Source: Alcanivorax sp. DSM 26293
GTDB taxonomy: Bacteria > Pseudomonadota > Gammaproteobacteria > Pseudomonadales > Alcanivoracaceae
NCBI RefSeq assembly: GCF_900107995.1
Contig: NZ_FNUM01000001.1
Coordinates: forward strand, 1 to 64,000
Length of the DNA: 64,000 bases
Direction of reading: 5' to 3'
The notes under the pieces are model-generated. The model worked only from the letters and a program-made list of their open reading frames with translations. It was not told the DNA's origin and did not search any database. The translations under genes and the position numbers were made by a program. Below are positions 1 through 7,105 of this stretch, in pieces; the first letter of the stretch is position 1; every line of letters starts with the position of its first letter.

Positions 1-1316
1 GCTTCCGGGCACAGTTGCTCGGTCAGCGGGTTGGAGCCCAGCAGCAGGTCCTGAACGTCGCTGAAATTACCGCCAGCTTCGGTCAGACAGTCCAGCGGCG
101 TGGTCGGGCCCAGGTCGGCTTCGGAGGTTTCCGGGCAGAATTGCGCCAGTACCGGCTGCAGCGGGTTGCCATCGGCACCCGGCAGGCCACCGCCACCCGG
201 GGCAAGACCACCGGCCGCTTCCGTGAAGCAGGCAGCGGGATCGATCGGGCTGTTGGCCGCCGCTTCCGGGCACAGTTGCTCGGTCAGCGGGTTGGAACCC
301 AGCAGCAGGTCCTGAACGTCCTGGAAGTTGCTGCCCGCTTCTGCCAGACAGTCAATCGGTGTGGACGGCCCCAGGTCTGCCATCGCGGTTTCCGGGCAGA
401 ACTGTTCAAGGGCCGGAGCGAACGGATTGCTGCCACCGTCGCCGCCGTCTCCGCCATCGCCACCATCACCGCCGCCGGGGATATTGCCCAGGCCGAGCAG
501 TGCTTCGGTGAAACACTGGGGAGGGTCGATACGGCCATCCGCATTATCCATGGGACAGATCTGCTCGGTCAGCGCATTGCTGGCGGTGAGCATGTCATAG
601 ATTTCGATGTAGGCACGGCTGGCTTCGTTCAGACAGTCGATGGGCGTTTGCGGTCCCAGTTCCTGTTCGCCGGTTTCCGGGCACAGCTGGGCGAACAACT
701 GGTCAGCACCAGGCATTTCGCCACCGCCGCCACCGGGCAGCCCGCCCTGGCCGGCCGCTTCTGCGAAGCAGCTGGCAGGATCGAAGTCATCGCTTGCAGC
801 TTCTTCCGGGCACAGCTGATCGGTAAGCGGGTTGGAGCCGCCGATCATGTCACCGATGTTCTGGAAATTACCGGCCGCTTCCTGCAGACAGGCTGCCGGG
901 AAGGTGGCAGAACCGTCAAAGGAGGTGTCGGTATCGTAAAGAAAATCCTGATCCAGCATTTCGCCGTTGAAGGTCAGCGTGGCATCGAACACCTCCGCCG
1001 CTTCCGGGCAAAATTGCTGTACCACTGGATTCAGAGACAGCTCATAGCCGGTATCTTCCTCGGCAGCCTCCTCGCTTTCATCCAGACAGGCTTCCGGGTC
1101 TACAGCTCCCCCCTCTCCTGCATCACCGGACGCGCCGGGACACAGAGCATCGGTAAGCTCGTTCTGATCGTCGATGATCTCTGCGATTTCTGGAGGCAGG
1201 GCACGGGCCGCCGGACCAGAGTCGGCAGGCGTAGAACTGCTACCCCCACCGCCACAGGCCGTCAGCAGAGCCGCAAGGGCGCTACTGCCTACCAGAAGTT
1301 TTAGTTGATTAGCCAA
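1..1316 (-). CDS. Cysteine-repeat lipoprotein, C-terminus beyond window edge
   Basis: Open on the minus strand from position 1316 to the left edge with no stop, so the 3' end is missing; about 438 residues are visible. I start it at a TTG (1316-1314) because a GGAGGGG ribosome site lies just upstream and the translation opens with a lipoprotein signal peptide: ANQLKLL, a hydrophobic stretch, then LLTACGGGG with the lipidated Cys at about residue 21. The mature part has repeated four-cysteine units: QLCPE, DPxxCFxEA, QFCPET and PxDCLxEA, separated by Gly-rich linkers. The last two units are nearly identical in DNA with a 261-bp (87-residue) period. It is probably anchored in the outer membrane. 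I do not recognise the family; function unknown. The plus-strand open frame over the same bases is a shadow. Confidence 0.8.
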   Translation of the reverse strand, partial: MANQLKLLVGSSALAALLTACGGGGSSSTPADSGPAARALPPEIAEIIDDQNELTDALCPGASGDAGEGGAVDPEACLDESEEAAEEDTGYELSLNPVVQQFCPEAAEVFDATLTFNGEMLDQDFLYDTDTSFDGSATFPAACLQEAAGNFQNIGDMIGGSNPLTDQLCPEEAASDDFDPASCFAEAAGQGGLPGGGGGEMPGADQLFAQLCPETGEQELGPQTPIDCLNEASRAYIEIYDMLTASNALTEQICPMDNADGRIDPPQCFTEALLGLGNIPGGGDGGDGGDGGDGGSNPFAPALEQFCPETAMADLGPSTPIDCLAEAGSNFQDVQDLLLGSNPLTEQLCPEAAANSPIDPAACFTEAAGGLAPGGGGLPGADGNPLQPVLAQFCPETSEADLGPTTPLDCLTEAGGNFSDVQDLLLGSNPLTEQLCPE

Positions 1317-1479
1317 GATGAACCCCTCCATCGTACTTTGTCGTCGTTATGGCTTCCGAACGGAAGCTGGCATCAGCGACTATGGAAGGGATGTGCAATC
1401 TGATGTAGAGCAAGGAAGTTGGTGGACTGTAAGCAAGCGTAGCCAGCGTTACGGAAGCGTTTCTGAACCCTGATCAGGG

Positions 1480-2511
1480 CTACTTTTGATAACAATTTAC
1501 CGGTTGCGTGGCATATCCTGCCCCCCCCACCACCTTGGCCCGGGCACGCACATGGCTGTGGCGATCCTTGTCATCAAGGTGGCCGTGCACAAAGGCACCG
1601 ATTTCCTGCAACGCCTGACCCGCTTCCGGCAGCCAGGCTGCCAGGGCGTGGAAGACATGGGGCATCCGCTCCCAGACCTGTAGCTGGCAATCCACACCCG
1701 CCTCCTTTGCCTGGTCGGCAATGCGCACCGCATCACTGTAGAGCAGCTCGGTACTGCCCACCTGTACCAGCAACGGCGGCAGACCGGTGAAGTCGGCAAA
1801 CACCGGCGACAGCATGGGGGATGCCGCGTCGTAGCCACGGCTGTAGGAGGCGGAGACGAAGTTCAGGGCACCCAGGGGAATCAGTGGCTCCTTGTCCGCA
1901 TTGTCCCGGATGCTGTCACCGGAACAGGTCAGATCGCCCCATGGGCTGATCAATACCGCTGAGGAGGGCAACGGCAGTTTCAGTTCCCGTAACCGCAGCA
2001 GGGTGACCAGTGCCAGGTTACCGCCGGCGGAATCCCCGGCAAAAACGATATGTTCACTGCTGTAACCACTGTCCAGTAACGCCTTGTAGGCGCGCACCGC
2101 ATCTTCCAGGGGAGCCGGATACGCCCAGTCCGGTGGTTGCCGGTAATCCAATGCCAGGACCTTGGCCCGACAGTAATGACTGAGCCGCCAGGTGACGGCG
2201 CGATGGGAACGGGGCGAACCAAAAAAATAGGCGCCGCCGTGGAAGTACAACACCACCCGGTTACTGCGTACCCGCCGCCCGGTGATCAACCATTCCCCGG
2301 GCACACCCCCCACTTGTGCCCGGGCAATATGCACGTCGGACGGTACCGGCAACGCCAGCGTGACCGCATCGAATCCCAGTTGGGAAAATTTCATGAAACG
2401 GCGGGAGAATTTCAGTCGGCTGATTACCGGCTTGACCATATTCCTGGCCACCACATTGATGGCCCTGCCCTGCCAGCTCAGTGCTGGATAATGTTTCTTG
2501 TTGTTCTTCAT
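1480..2511 (-). CDS. Alpha/beta hydrolase, hormone-sensitive-lipase (HSL) type esterase
   Basis: A 343-residue carboxylesterase/lipase-like hydrolase. Visible signatures are the oxyanion-hole HGGAYFFGS, the nucleophile elbow GDSAGGNL, an acid-residue region near GSTELLYSDA, and a catalytic His in MPHVFHAL; together these are the hormone-sensitive-lipase (family IV) pattern. No signal peptide is evident, so it is probably cytoplasmic, acting on short acyl esters (family knowledge; substrate unknown). It stands alone, 163 bp upstream of the lipoprotein gene on the same strand. The 5' side is a 379-bp repeat-bearing gap before the end of nasA. Confidence 0.88.
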   Translation of the reverse strand: MKNNKKHYPALSWQGRAINVVARNMVKPVISRLKFSRRFMKFSQLGFDAVTLALPVPSDVHIARAQVGGVPGEWLITGRRVRSNRVVLYFHGGAYFFGSPRSHRAVTWRLSHYCRAKVLALDYRQPPDWAYPAPLEDAVRAYKALLDSGYSSEHIVFAGDSAGGNLALVTLLRLRELKLPLPSSAVLISPWGDLTCSGDSIRDNADKEPLIPLGALNFVSASYSRGYDAASPMLSPVFADFTGLPPLLVQVGSTELLYSDAVRIADQAKEAGVDCQLQVWERMPHVFHALAAWLPEAGQALQEIGAFVHGHLDDKDRHSHVRARAKVVGGAGYATQPVNCYQK

Positions 2512-2640
2512 GGCTTGCGCCGCATCGAAACTGTTGCTTCGAGACTAAGCGTTGATCGTGATACGGGCAAGGTAACAGGAAAGCGGGAAATGTAGAAACG
2601 TGCGAAACAGATCTGCACCGCCTTCAATTTTTATTTTTGT

Positions 2641-2735
2641 TGTAGGAGCTATGCTTGCATGGCGAAGAGGTACTCGTCGCCCTGAAAGGCTGCTGGAAAG
2701 CGCCGTGTTTTCGCCATGCAAGCATAGCTCCTACA
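2641..2735. repeat. REPIN-like inverted pair of REP elements
   Basis: Two perfectly complementary 25-nt arms (2641-2665 and 2711-2735) enclose a 45-nt spacer. Each arm starts TGTAGGAGC and contains an internal GCTTGC / GGCGA, which closely resembles the GTAGGAGC...GCTTGC...GCGA REP family of Pseudomonas. Two REPs in inverted orientation are the REPIN configuration mobilised by RAYT transposases in other gammaproteobacteria. No RAYT gene lies in the window. Confidence 0.7.
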
Positions 2736-2784
2736 AAAGATCGGTGGCCAATGTGTAGGGTGGGTTAACCGGGGAAAGACAGTG

Positions 2785-2883
2785 GCGAGTTACGAGGAGC
2801 GAGTTACGAAAAGCGAAAAGCTACCCCTCTGTTGTTTCACGGTTTTGATTTTCGAAACTCGAAACTCGTATCTCGCAACCCGC
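2785..2883. repeat. Heptamer-periodic inverted repeat (element A)
   Basis: The left arm 2785-2820 and right arm 2847-2883 are imperfect inverted repeats. Each is built of 7-bp units of the type GCGAGTT, ACGAGGA, ACGAAAA. The right arm ends 7 bp short of the nasA stop codon, so in the mRNA it would fold into a long hairpin just after nasA. The same architecture with other heptamers occurs at 44477-44645 and 51003-51164. Confidence 0.65.
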
Positions 2884-2890
2884 CCCTCCA

Positions 2891-5503
2891 TCAAACGCTG
2901 CAGCTTTCCAGCAGGCCGCGCAGTTCCGGGATGCAGGAGCCGCAGTTGGTGCCGGCCTGGCAGCCTTTGCCGATGGCTTCCACGCTGTCTGCACCCTCTT
3001 CCACTGCGGCCTGGATGGTTTTCTCGCGCACCTGAAAACAGCTGCAGATCACGGGTCCCAGGTCAGGACCGGCATCCACCGGTTGGCCGGCAAGCAGCGC
3101 CAGGTGCGGGGTGTCTGCCTCGTCAGCGAAACAGTTGGCCAGCCACTCCACATCGCACAATGGCAGGGCGTCGCCGATGGCCAGCCAGGCCAGCAATCGG
3201 CCCTCACTGTCCAGGGCAGCGCGGCGGAAGTGTCCGGTGGCAGGGTCGTTGAGTGCCAGCCACTGAGCGGCGTCGGGAAGCCAGTCGTGCAGCTGTTGTT
3301 CGGTTAGGTCCGCATCGCCGGCCAGCCGATAGCGCTGTACCTGGCCCGCCTGCAAAAATGCATCGACGGGAACTCGGGCCCAGTACTCCACGGCGGGAGG
3401 GGGCGCCGCCGTGAACAACCAGCCATGCCAGCGGGGTTGCCAGTCGCTGACGTTGACCGGCGTATGCTTGAACGCCGGCTGGCCGGAATGCGGATCCAGA
3501 CGTGCCGGCACCAGGGCATCCACCCGGGCACGGCGAGAAAACTGATCGGTCCAGTGCATGGGCATGAAGGCGGTGCCGGGACGTTGCCCGGCATCGCTGG
3601 TGACCCGCACCAGGGCGTCACCGACCTTGCTGGCAAGGCGTACAAAGCCGCCTTCCTTGAGCCGGTAACGTTCAATATCGTTGGGATGCAACGCCGCAAA
3701 CGGTTCGCTCAGGTGGGCAAACAGACGTCCGGCGCGGCCGGTACGTGTCATGGTGTGCCACTGGTCGCGGATACGGCCGCTGTTGAGAATGATCGGGAAG
3801 GCATCACCGATCCGGTGGACGTTGGGATTCTCGCAGGCCACGAAACGGGCACGACCATCCGGCGTGGCGAAGTGTCCGTCGCCGAAGCAGCGAGGCTCCC
3901 CTTGCAAGGGCCACTGTTGTGGCTGCCATTGCTCATACTGGTCGGCGCTCAGCTCCGCGGCAGCAGTCATATCCAGCCGCTTGCCAAATCTGCCCGCCAA
4001 GGCGGTGAGCGCCGAGTACTCGGCAAAAATCTGATGTTCGTGCTGGTAGGGAAACGCGGAAGCGTAGCCCATGCGCCGGGCCACTTCGCTGATAATCCAC
4101 CAGTCCGCCCTGGCATCACCCGGGGCTTTCACAAACGGACGCTGCCGTGACACGCACCGCTCGGAGTTGGTCACCATGCCGGATTTCTCCCCCCAGCCCA
4201 GGGCGGGCAGGCGAATATCGGCGCAAGCCAGGGTGTCGCCGCTGGCCACGCAGTCGGAGACCACCACGGTGTCACAGGCCATCAGTGCATGGCGTACCCG
4301 ATCCGCTTCCGGCAGGGAATCCACCGGGTTGGTGGCCATGATCCACACCGCTTTTACCTGACCGCTTTCCACCGCATTGAACAGGTCCACCGCAGTGAGG
4401 CCGTTTTCAGTGGCCAGGGTGTCGGTCTGCCAGAAATTGGCCACGGCTGCGTGGTGTTCCGGGTTATCAATATCCAGGTGCACGGCAAGCTGGTTTGCCA
4501 ACCCCCCCACTTCGCGACCGCCCATGGCATTGGGCTGGCCGGTGATGGAAAACGGGCTGGCGCCGGGCTTGCCCACCCGGCCGGTGGCCAGGTGGGCGTT
4601 AATGATGGCGTTCCCCTGATCTGAGCCGTTGCGGGCCTGATTAACGCCCTGGGAAAACACGGTAACCGTCCGGTCGCAGGCGGCAAACCAGTCATAAAAA
4701 GTGGTCAGGTCCTCCTGGCTGACCCCCAGCTGCTCGGCCAGGGTAGCCCAATCATTGCCCTGCTCCCGTGCTGTGGCCAGCGTAGCCGCGAACCCCTCGG
4801 TGTGGGCATGGATATAGTCGCGGTCCAGGCCATTGTGATCATCCAGCCAGGTGAGCAGACCGTTGAAAAGCTGCACATCCTGGCCGGGACGTATGGCCAG
4901 GTGCAGGTCGGCCAGATCACAGGTGGCCGTCCGGCGGGGGTCGATCACCACCACTTTCATGTGCGGCCGCGCCTGTTTCGCGGCAGCGATGCGCTGGTAC
5001 ACGATGGGGTGCGCCCAGGCGGTATTGGAGCCGGTGAGAATCACCAGGTCCGCCAGCTCCAGATCCTCGTAACAACCGGGCACCACGTCTTCGCCAAACG
5101 CCCGCTTGTGGGCAACCACCGCACTGCTCATGCAGAGGCGGGAGTTGGTATCGATGTTGGCGCTGCCAATAAACCCTTTCATGAGTTTGTTGGCCACGTA
5201 ATAGTCTTCAGTGAGCAACTGGCCGGACACATAGAAGGCCACCGCATCCGGACCGTGTTCTTCGACGATACGGCGGAAACGTTCGGCCACTTCATCCAGG
5301 GCGCGATCCCAGGAGACGCCCTCCCCGTTGACCTGCGGCTGCAACAGACGATCCTGATCGCCCAGGGTTTCCAGTACCGAAGAGCCTTTTACACACAGGC
5401 GACCGGCATTGGCCGGGTGCTGCGTGTCACCCTGCAGGGTAATGCCATCGGTTTTGATGCCGCAGCCCACGCCGCAGTAAGGACAGGTGGTGCAAATACT
5501 CAT
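2891..5503 (-). CDS. nasA: Assimilatory nitrate reductase catalytic subunit
   Basis: Cytoplasmic molybdoenzyme that reduces nitrate to nitrite for assimilation. The 870-residue protein begins MSICTTCPYCGVGCG, the N-terminal [4Fe-4S] binding motif, followed by the bis-MGD molybdopterin oxidoreductase domains (for example DPRRTATCDLADLH and the SQGVNQARNG region) and the dinucleotide-binding domain. It ends with a BFD-like [2Fe-2S] domain (ICSCFQV ... GTNCGSC), as in the NasA type that accepts electrons from a partner flavoprotein. An in-frame extension to 5611 exists, but the start at 5503 matches the family and overlaps the upstream stop as ATGA, implying translational coupling. Last gene of the nirB-nirD-reductase-nasA operon. 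Confidence 0.95.
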   Translation of the reverse strand: MSICTTCPYCGVGCGIKTDGITLQGDTQHPANAGRLCVKGSSVLETLGDQDRLLQPQVNGEGVSWDRALDEVAERFRRIVEEHGPDAVAFYVSGQLLTEDYYVANKLMKGFIGSANIDTNSRLCMSSAVVAHKRAFGEDVVPGCYEDLELADLVILTGSNTAWAHPIVYQRIAAAKQARPHMKVVVIDPRRTATCDLADLHLAIRPGQDVQLFNGLLTWLDDHNGLDRDYIHAHTEGFAATLATAREQGNDWATLAEQLGVSQEDLTTFYDWFAACDRTVTVFSQGVNQARNGSDQGNAIINAHLATGRVGKPGASPFSITGQPNAMGGREVGGLANQLAVHLDIDNPEHHAAVANFWQTDTLATENGLTAVDLFNAVESGQVKAVWIMATNPVDSLPEADRVRHALMACDTVVVSDCVASGDTLACADIRLPALGWGEKSGMVTNSERCVSRQRPFVKAPGDARADWWIISEVARRMGYASAFPYQHEHQIFAEYSALTALAGRFGKRLDMTAAAELSADQYEQWQPQQWPLQGEPRCFGDGHFATPDGRARFVACENPNVHRIGDAFPIILNSGRIRDQWHTMTRTGRAGRLFAHLSEPFAALHPNDIERYRLKEGGFVRLASKVGDALVRVTSDAGQRPGTAFMPMHWTDQFSRRARVDALVPARLDPHSGQPAFKHTPVNVSDWQPRWHGWLFTAAPPPAVEYWARVPVDAFLQAGQVQRYRLAGDADLTEQQLHDWLPDAAQWLALNDPATGHFRRAALDSEGRLLAWLAIGDALPLCDVEWLANCFADEADTPHLALLAGQPVDAGPDLGPVICSCFQVREKTIQAAVEEGADSVEAIGKGCQAGTNCGSCIPELRGLLESCSV

Positions 5504-6732
5504 GCGGCAAGGTTCTCCTGGTTGTCGTCGCCAGGGGCCGGAAGATTGCAGAAGGCTTCCCCCAACAGCAGGCTGGAACGCACCGCACTGATATCCGTGC
5601 GGTTCCGCCACAGGCTTTCATAGAAAGGAGCTTCGGCCACGCTGCCATACAACACCATGCCGGTGATGCGATTGTCGCAAAGCTGCAGACGGCAATAACT
5701 GCCAGGCAAACTCAGCTGCAGGGTGTCACCCTCTCCGGAGAAATCCCCGAAGGAGACCAGATCGATGCCGGAAATCTTCAGCCGGGTGGCGCTATCTGCA
5801 TACAGATAACGACGGTGACCCAGCTCGGCCAGATGGCTGGCACAGACCGCCGCCTGTTCATACAGGGGCGCTACCAGACCAAAGGTACGCTGGCGATGCT
5901 CCACGCATTCGCCGATGGCATAAATGGCCGGGTCGAACGTTTGCAGGGTATCGTCGACGCGAATCCCCTGGTTCACGGTCAGACCGGCCTGTTCGGCCAG
6001 GGCCATACGGGGCACGATCCCCACCGCCTGGACCACATAATCCGCAGGCAGGCGTTGGCCATCGCCCAGCTGAACGGCGGTGACAGCGCCCCGCCCGTTG
6101 TCTTCGATGGTTTGCGTACGGGCCTTCATGACAAACTTGAGCCCCCGGGCTTCCAGATCCTGTTGCAGGCGATGGCCTGCCGCCTCATCCAGTTGCTGGT
6201 TAAGCAGGTGGCCACGGCTGTGTACCAGCGTCACATCGTGCCCCTGTTTCACCAGGGCATCCGCCGCCTCCAGGCCCAAAAACCCGCCGCCCACCACCAC
6301 CACCCGGCCAGGGGGCAGGGACAATAGTGTTCTGACGTCATGCAGATCACGAAAGCTCATGACGCCTTTCAGGTCCACACCGCCCACCGGCAACTGGCGC
6401 GGTGCCGCCCCGGTGGCCAGCACCAGGCGATCATAATCGAGTCTGTGTCCCGCAGCGGTGATCACCTGTCGCCGATGGCGATGAATCTGTACCACCGGCG
6501 AGCCGGTGATAAGGCGAATATCCCGGTCGCGATACCACTGGTGGGGATAGGTGGTAATGGTCTGCTCGTCCGTACCGCCCCCCAGCAAGGGGGACAGCAT
6601 GACCCGGTTGTAACCGGCAAAGGGCTCCTCCCCCACCACCGTGATCTGATACAGATCCGGCGCCAGGCCAGTGAGCTCCTCCAGCAGGCGGCACGCCGCC
6701 ATGCCGTTACCGATGACTACCAGTCGCTTCAT
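5500..6732 (-). CDS. FAD-dependent NAD(P)H oxidoreductase, nitrate reductase electron-transfer subunit
   Basis: A 410-residue pyridine-nucleotide-disulfide oxidoreductase. It has the N-terminal FAD-binding GNGMAACRLLEEL, the NirB/rubredoxin-reductase-like AGYNRVMLSPLL, and a second nucleotide-binding VVVGGGFLGLEAA for NAD(P)H. It resembles the flavin half of NirB but lacks the Fe-S and siroheme modules. It lies between nirD and nasA and overlaps the nasA start by 4 bp. The natural inference is that it passes electrons from NAD(P)H to NasA, as NasB/NasC-type proteins do elsewhere. Symbols for this subunit vary between species, so none is given. Confidence 0.85.
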   Translation of the reverse strand: MKRLVVIGNGMAACRLLEELTGLAPDLYQITVVGEEPFAGYNRVMLSPLLGGGTDEQTITTYPHQWYRDRDIRLITGSPVVQIHRHRRQVITAAGHRLDYDRLVLATGAAPRQLPVGGVDLKGVMSFRDLHDVRTLLSLPPGRVVVVGGGFLGLEAADALVKQGHDVTLVHSRGHLLNQQLDEAAGHRLQQDLEARGLKFVMKARTQTIEDNGRGAVTAVQLGDGQRLPADYVVQAVGIVPRMALAEQAGLTVNQGIRVDDTLQTFDPAIYAIGECVEHRQRTFGLVAPLYEQAAVCASHLAELGHRRYLYADSATRLKISGIDLVSFGDFSGEGDTLQLSLPGSYCRLQLCDNRITGMVLYGSVAEAPFYESLWRNRTDISAVRSSLLLGEAFCNLPAPGDDNQENLAA

Positions 6733-6754
6733 TACCGCATCGCCCTCGTGCTGT

Positions 6755-7105
6755 TCAGGCCGGGATGGCCAGCTTTATCACGTCCCCTTCCACCTGAACC
6801 GGATAGACCGTGAGGGAGACTTCCTCGTCTTCCAGACACTGACCGGTTTCCAGGTCGAAATGCTGCTTGTAGATTGGCGATGCCACCACGCGCTTGTCGC
6901 CCAGGGAGCCAAGGATCCCCCGGCTCAGCACATTGGCCTGGCTGAACGGGTCGCGATTATCCAGAGCGTAGAGATTGCCATCGCGGGTGCGGAACAGGGC
7001 GGCCTGGCGCCCGGGCAGACGGACGCCCACCCCGGTGCCCGGCAGCACATCATCAAGCTTGCAGACGGTTTGCCACTGCACGGCTACAGAACTGTTCATG
7101 CTCAT
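6755..7105 (-). CDS. nirD: Nitrite reductase (NADH) small subunit
   Basis: A 116-residue Rieske-fold protein (MSMNSSVAVQWQTVC..., PGTGVGVRLPGRQAALFR, QHFDLETGQCLED). As usual for NirD, the Rieske Cys/His cluster ligands are absent. It partners NirB in reducing nitrite to ammonium in the cytoplasm. It overlaps the nirB stop by 4 bp (ATGA) and is followed 22 bp later by the flavoprotein gene. Confidence 0.93.
   Translation of the reverse strand: MSMNSSVAVQWQTVCKLDDVLPGTGVGVRLPGRQAALFRTRDGNLYALDNRDPFSQANVLSRGILGSLGDKRVVASPIYKQHFDLETGQCLEDEEVSLTVYPVQVEGDVIKLAIPA

Larger units (their letters stand above)
2512..2890. other. Intergenic region between nasA and the hydrolase gene
   Basis: This 379-bp gap holds two separate inverted repeats (2641-2735 and 2785-2883). 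The small open frames that cross it have no ribosome site and read through the repeats, so I see no gene here. It must contain the hydrolase promoter near 2512-2640, but no convincing -35/-10 pair was picked out. Confidence 0.6.

Noticed and set aside
15-1304. 429-residue plus-strand open frame over the lipoprotein gene
   Set aside because: It has no ribosome site or recognisable domain. The minus strand of the same bases has a lipoprotein signal, ribosome site and repeating Cys motifs in frame.
2641-2735. CRISPR-like repeat
   Set aside because: Only one inverted pair, no direct repeats with regular spacers and no cas genes.
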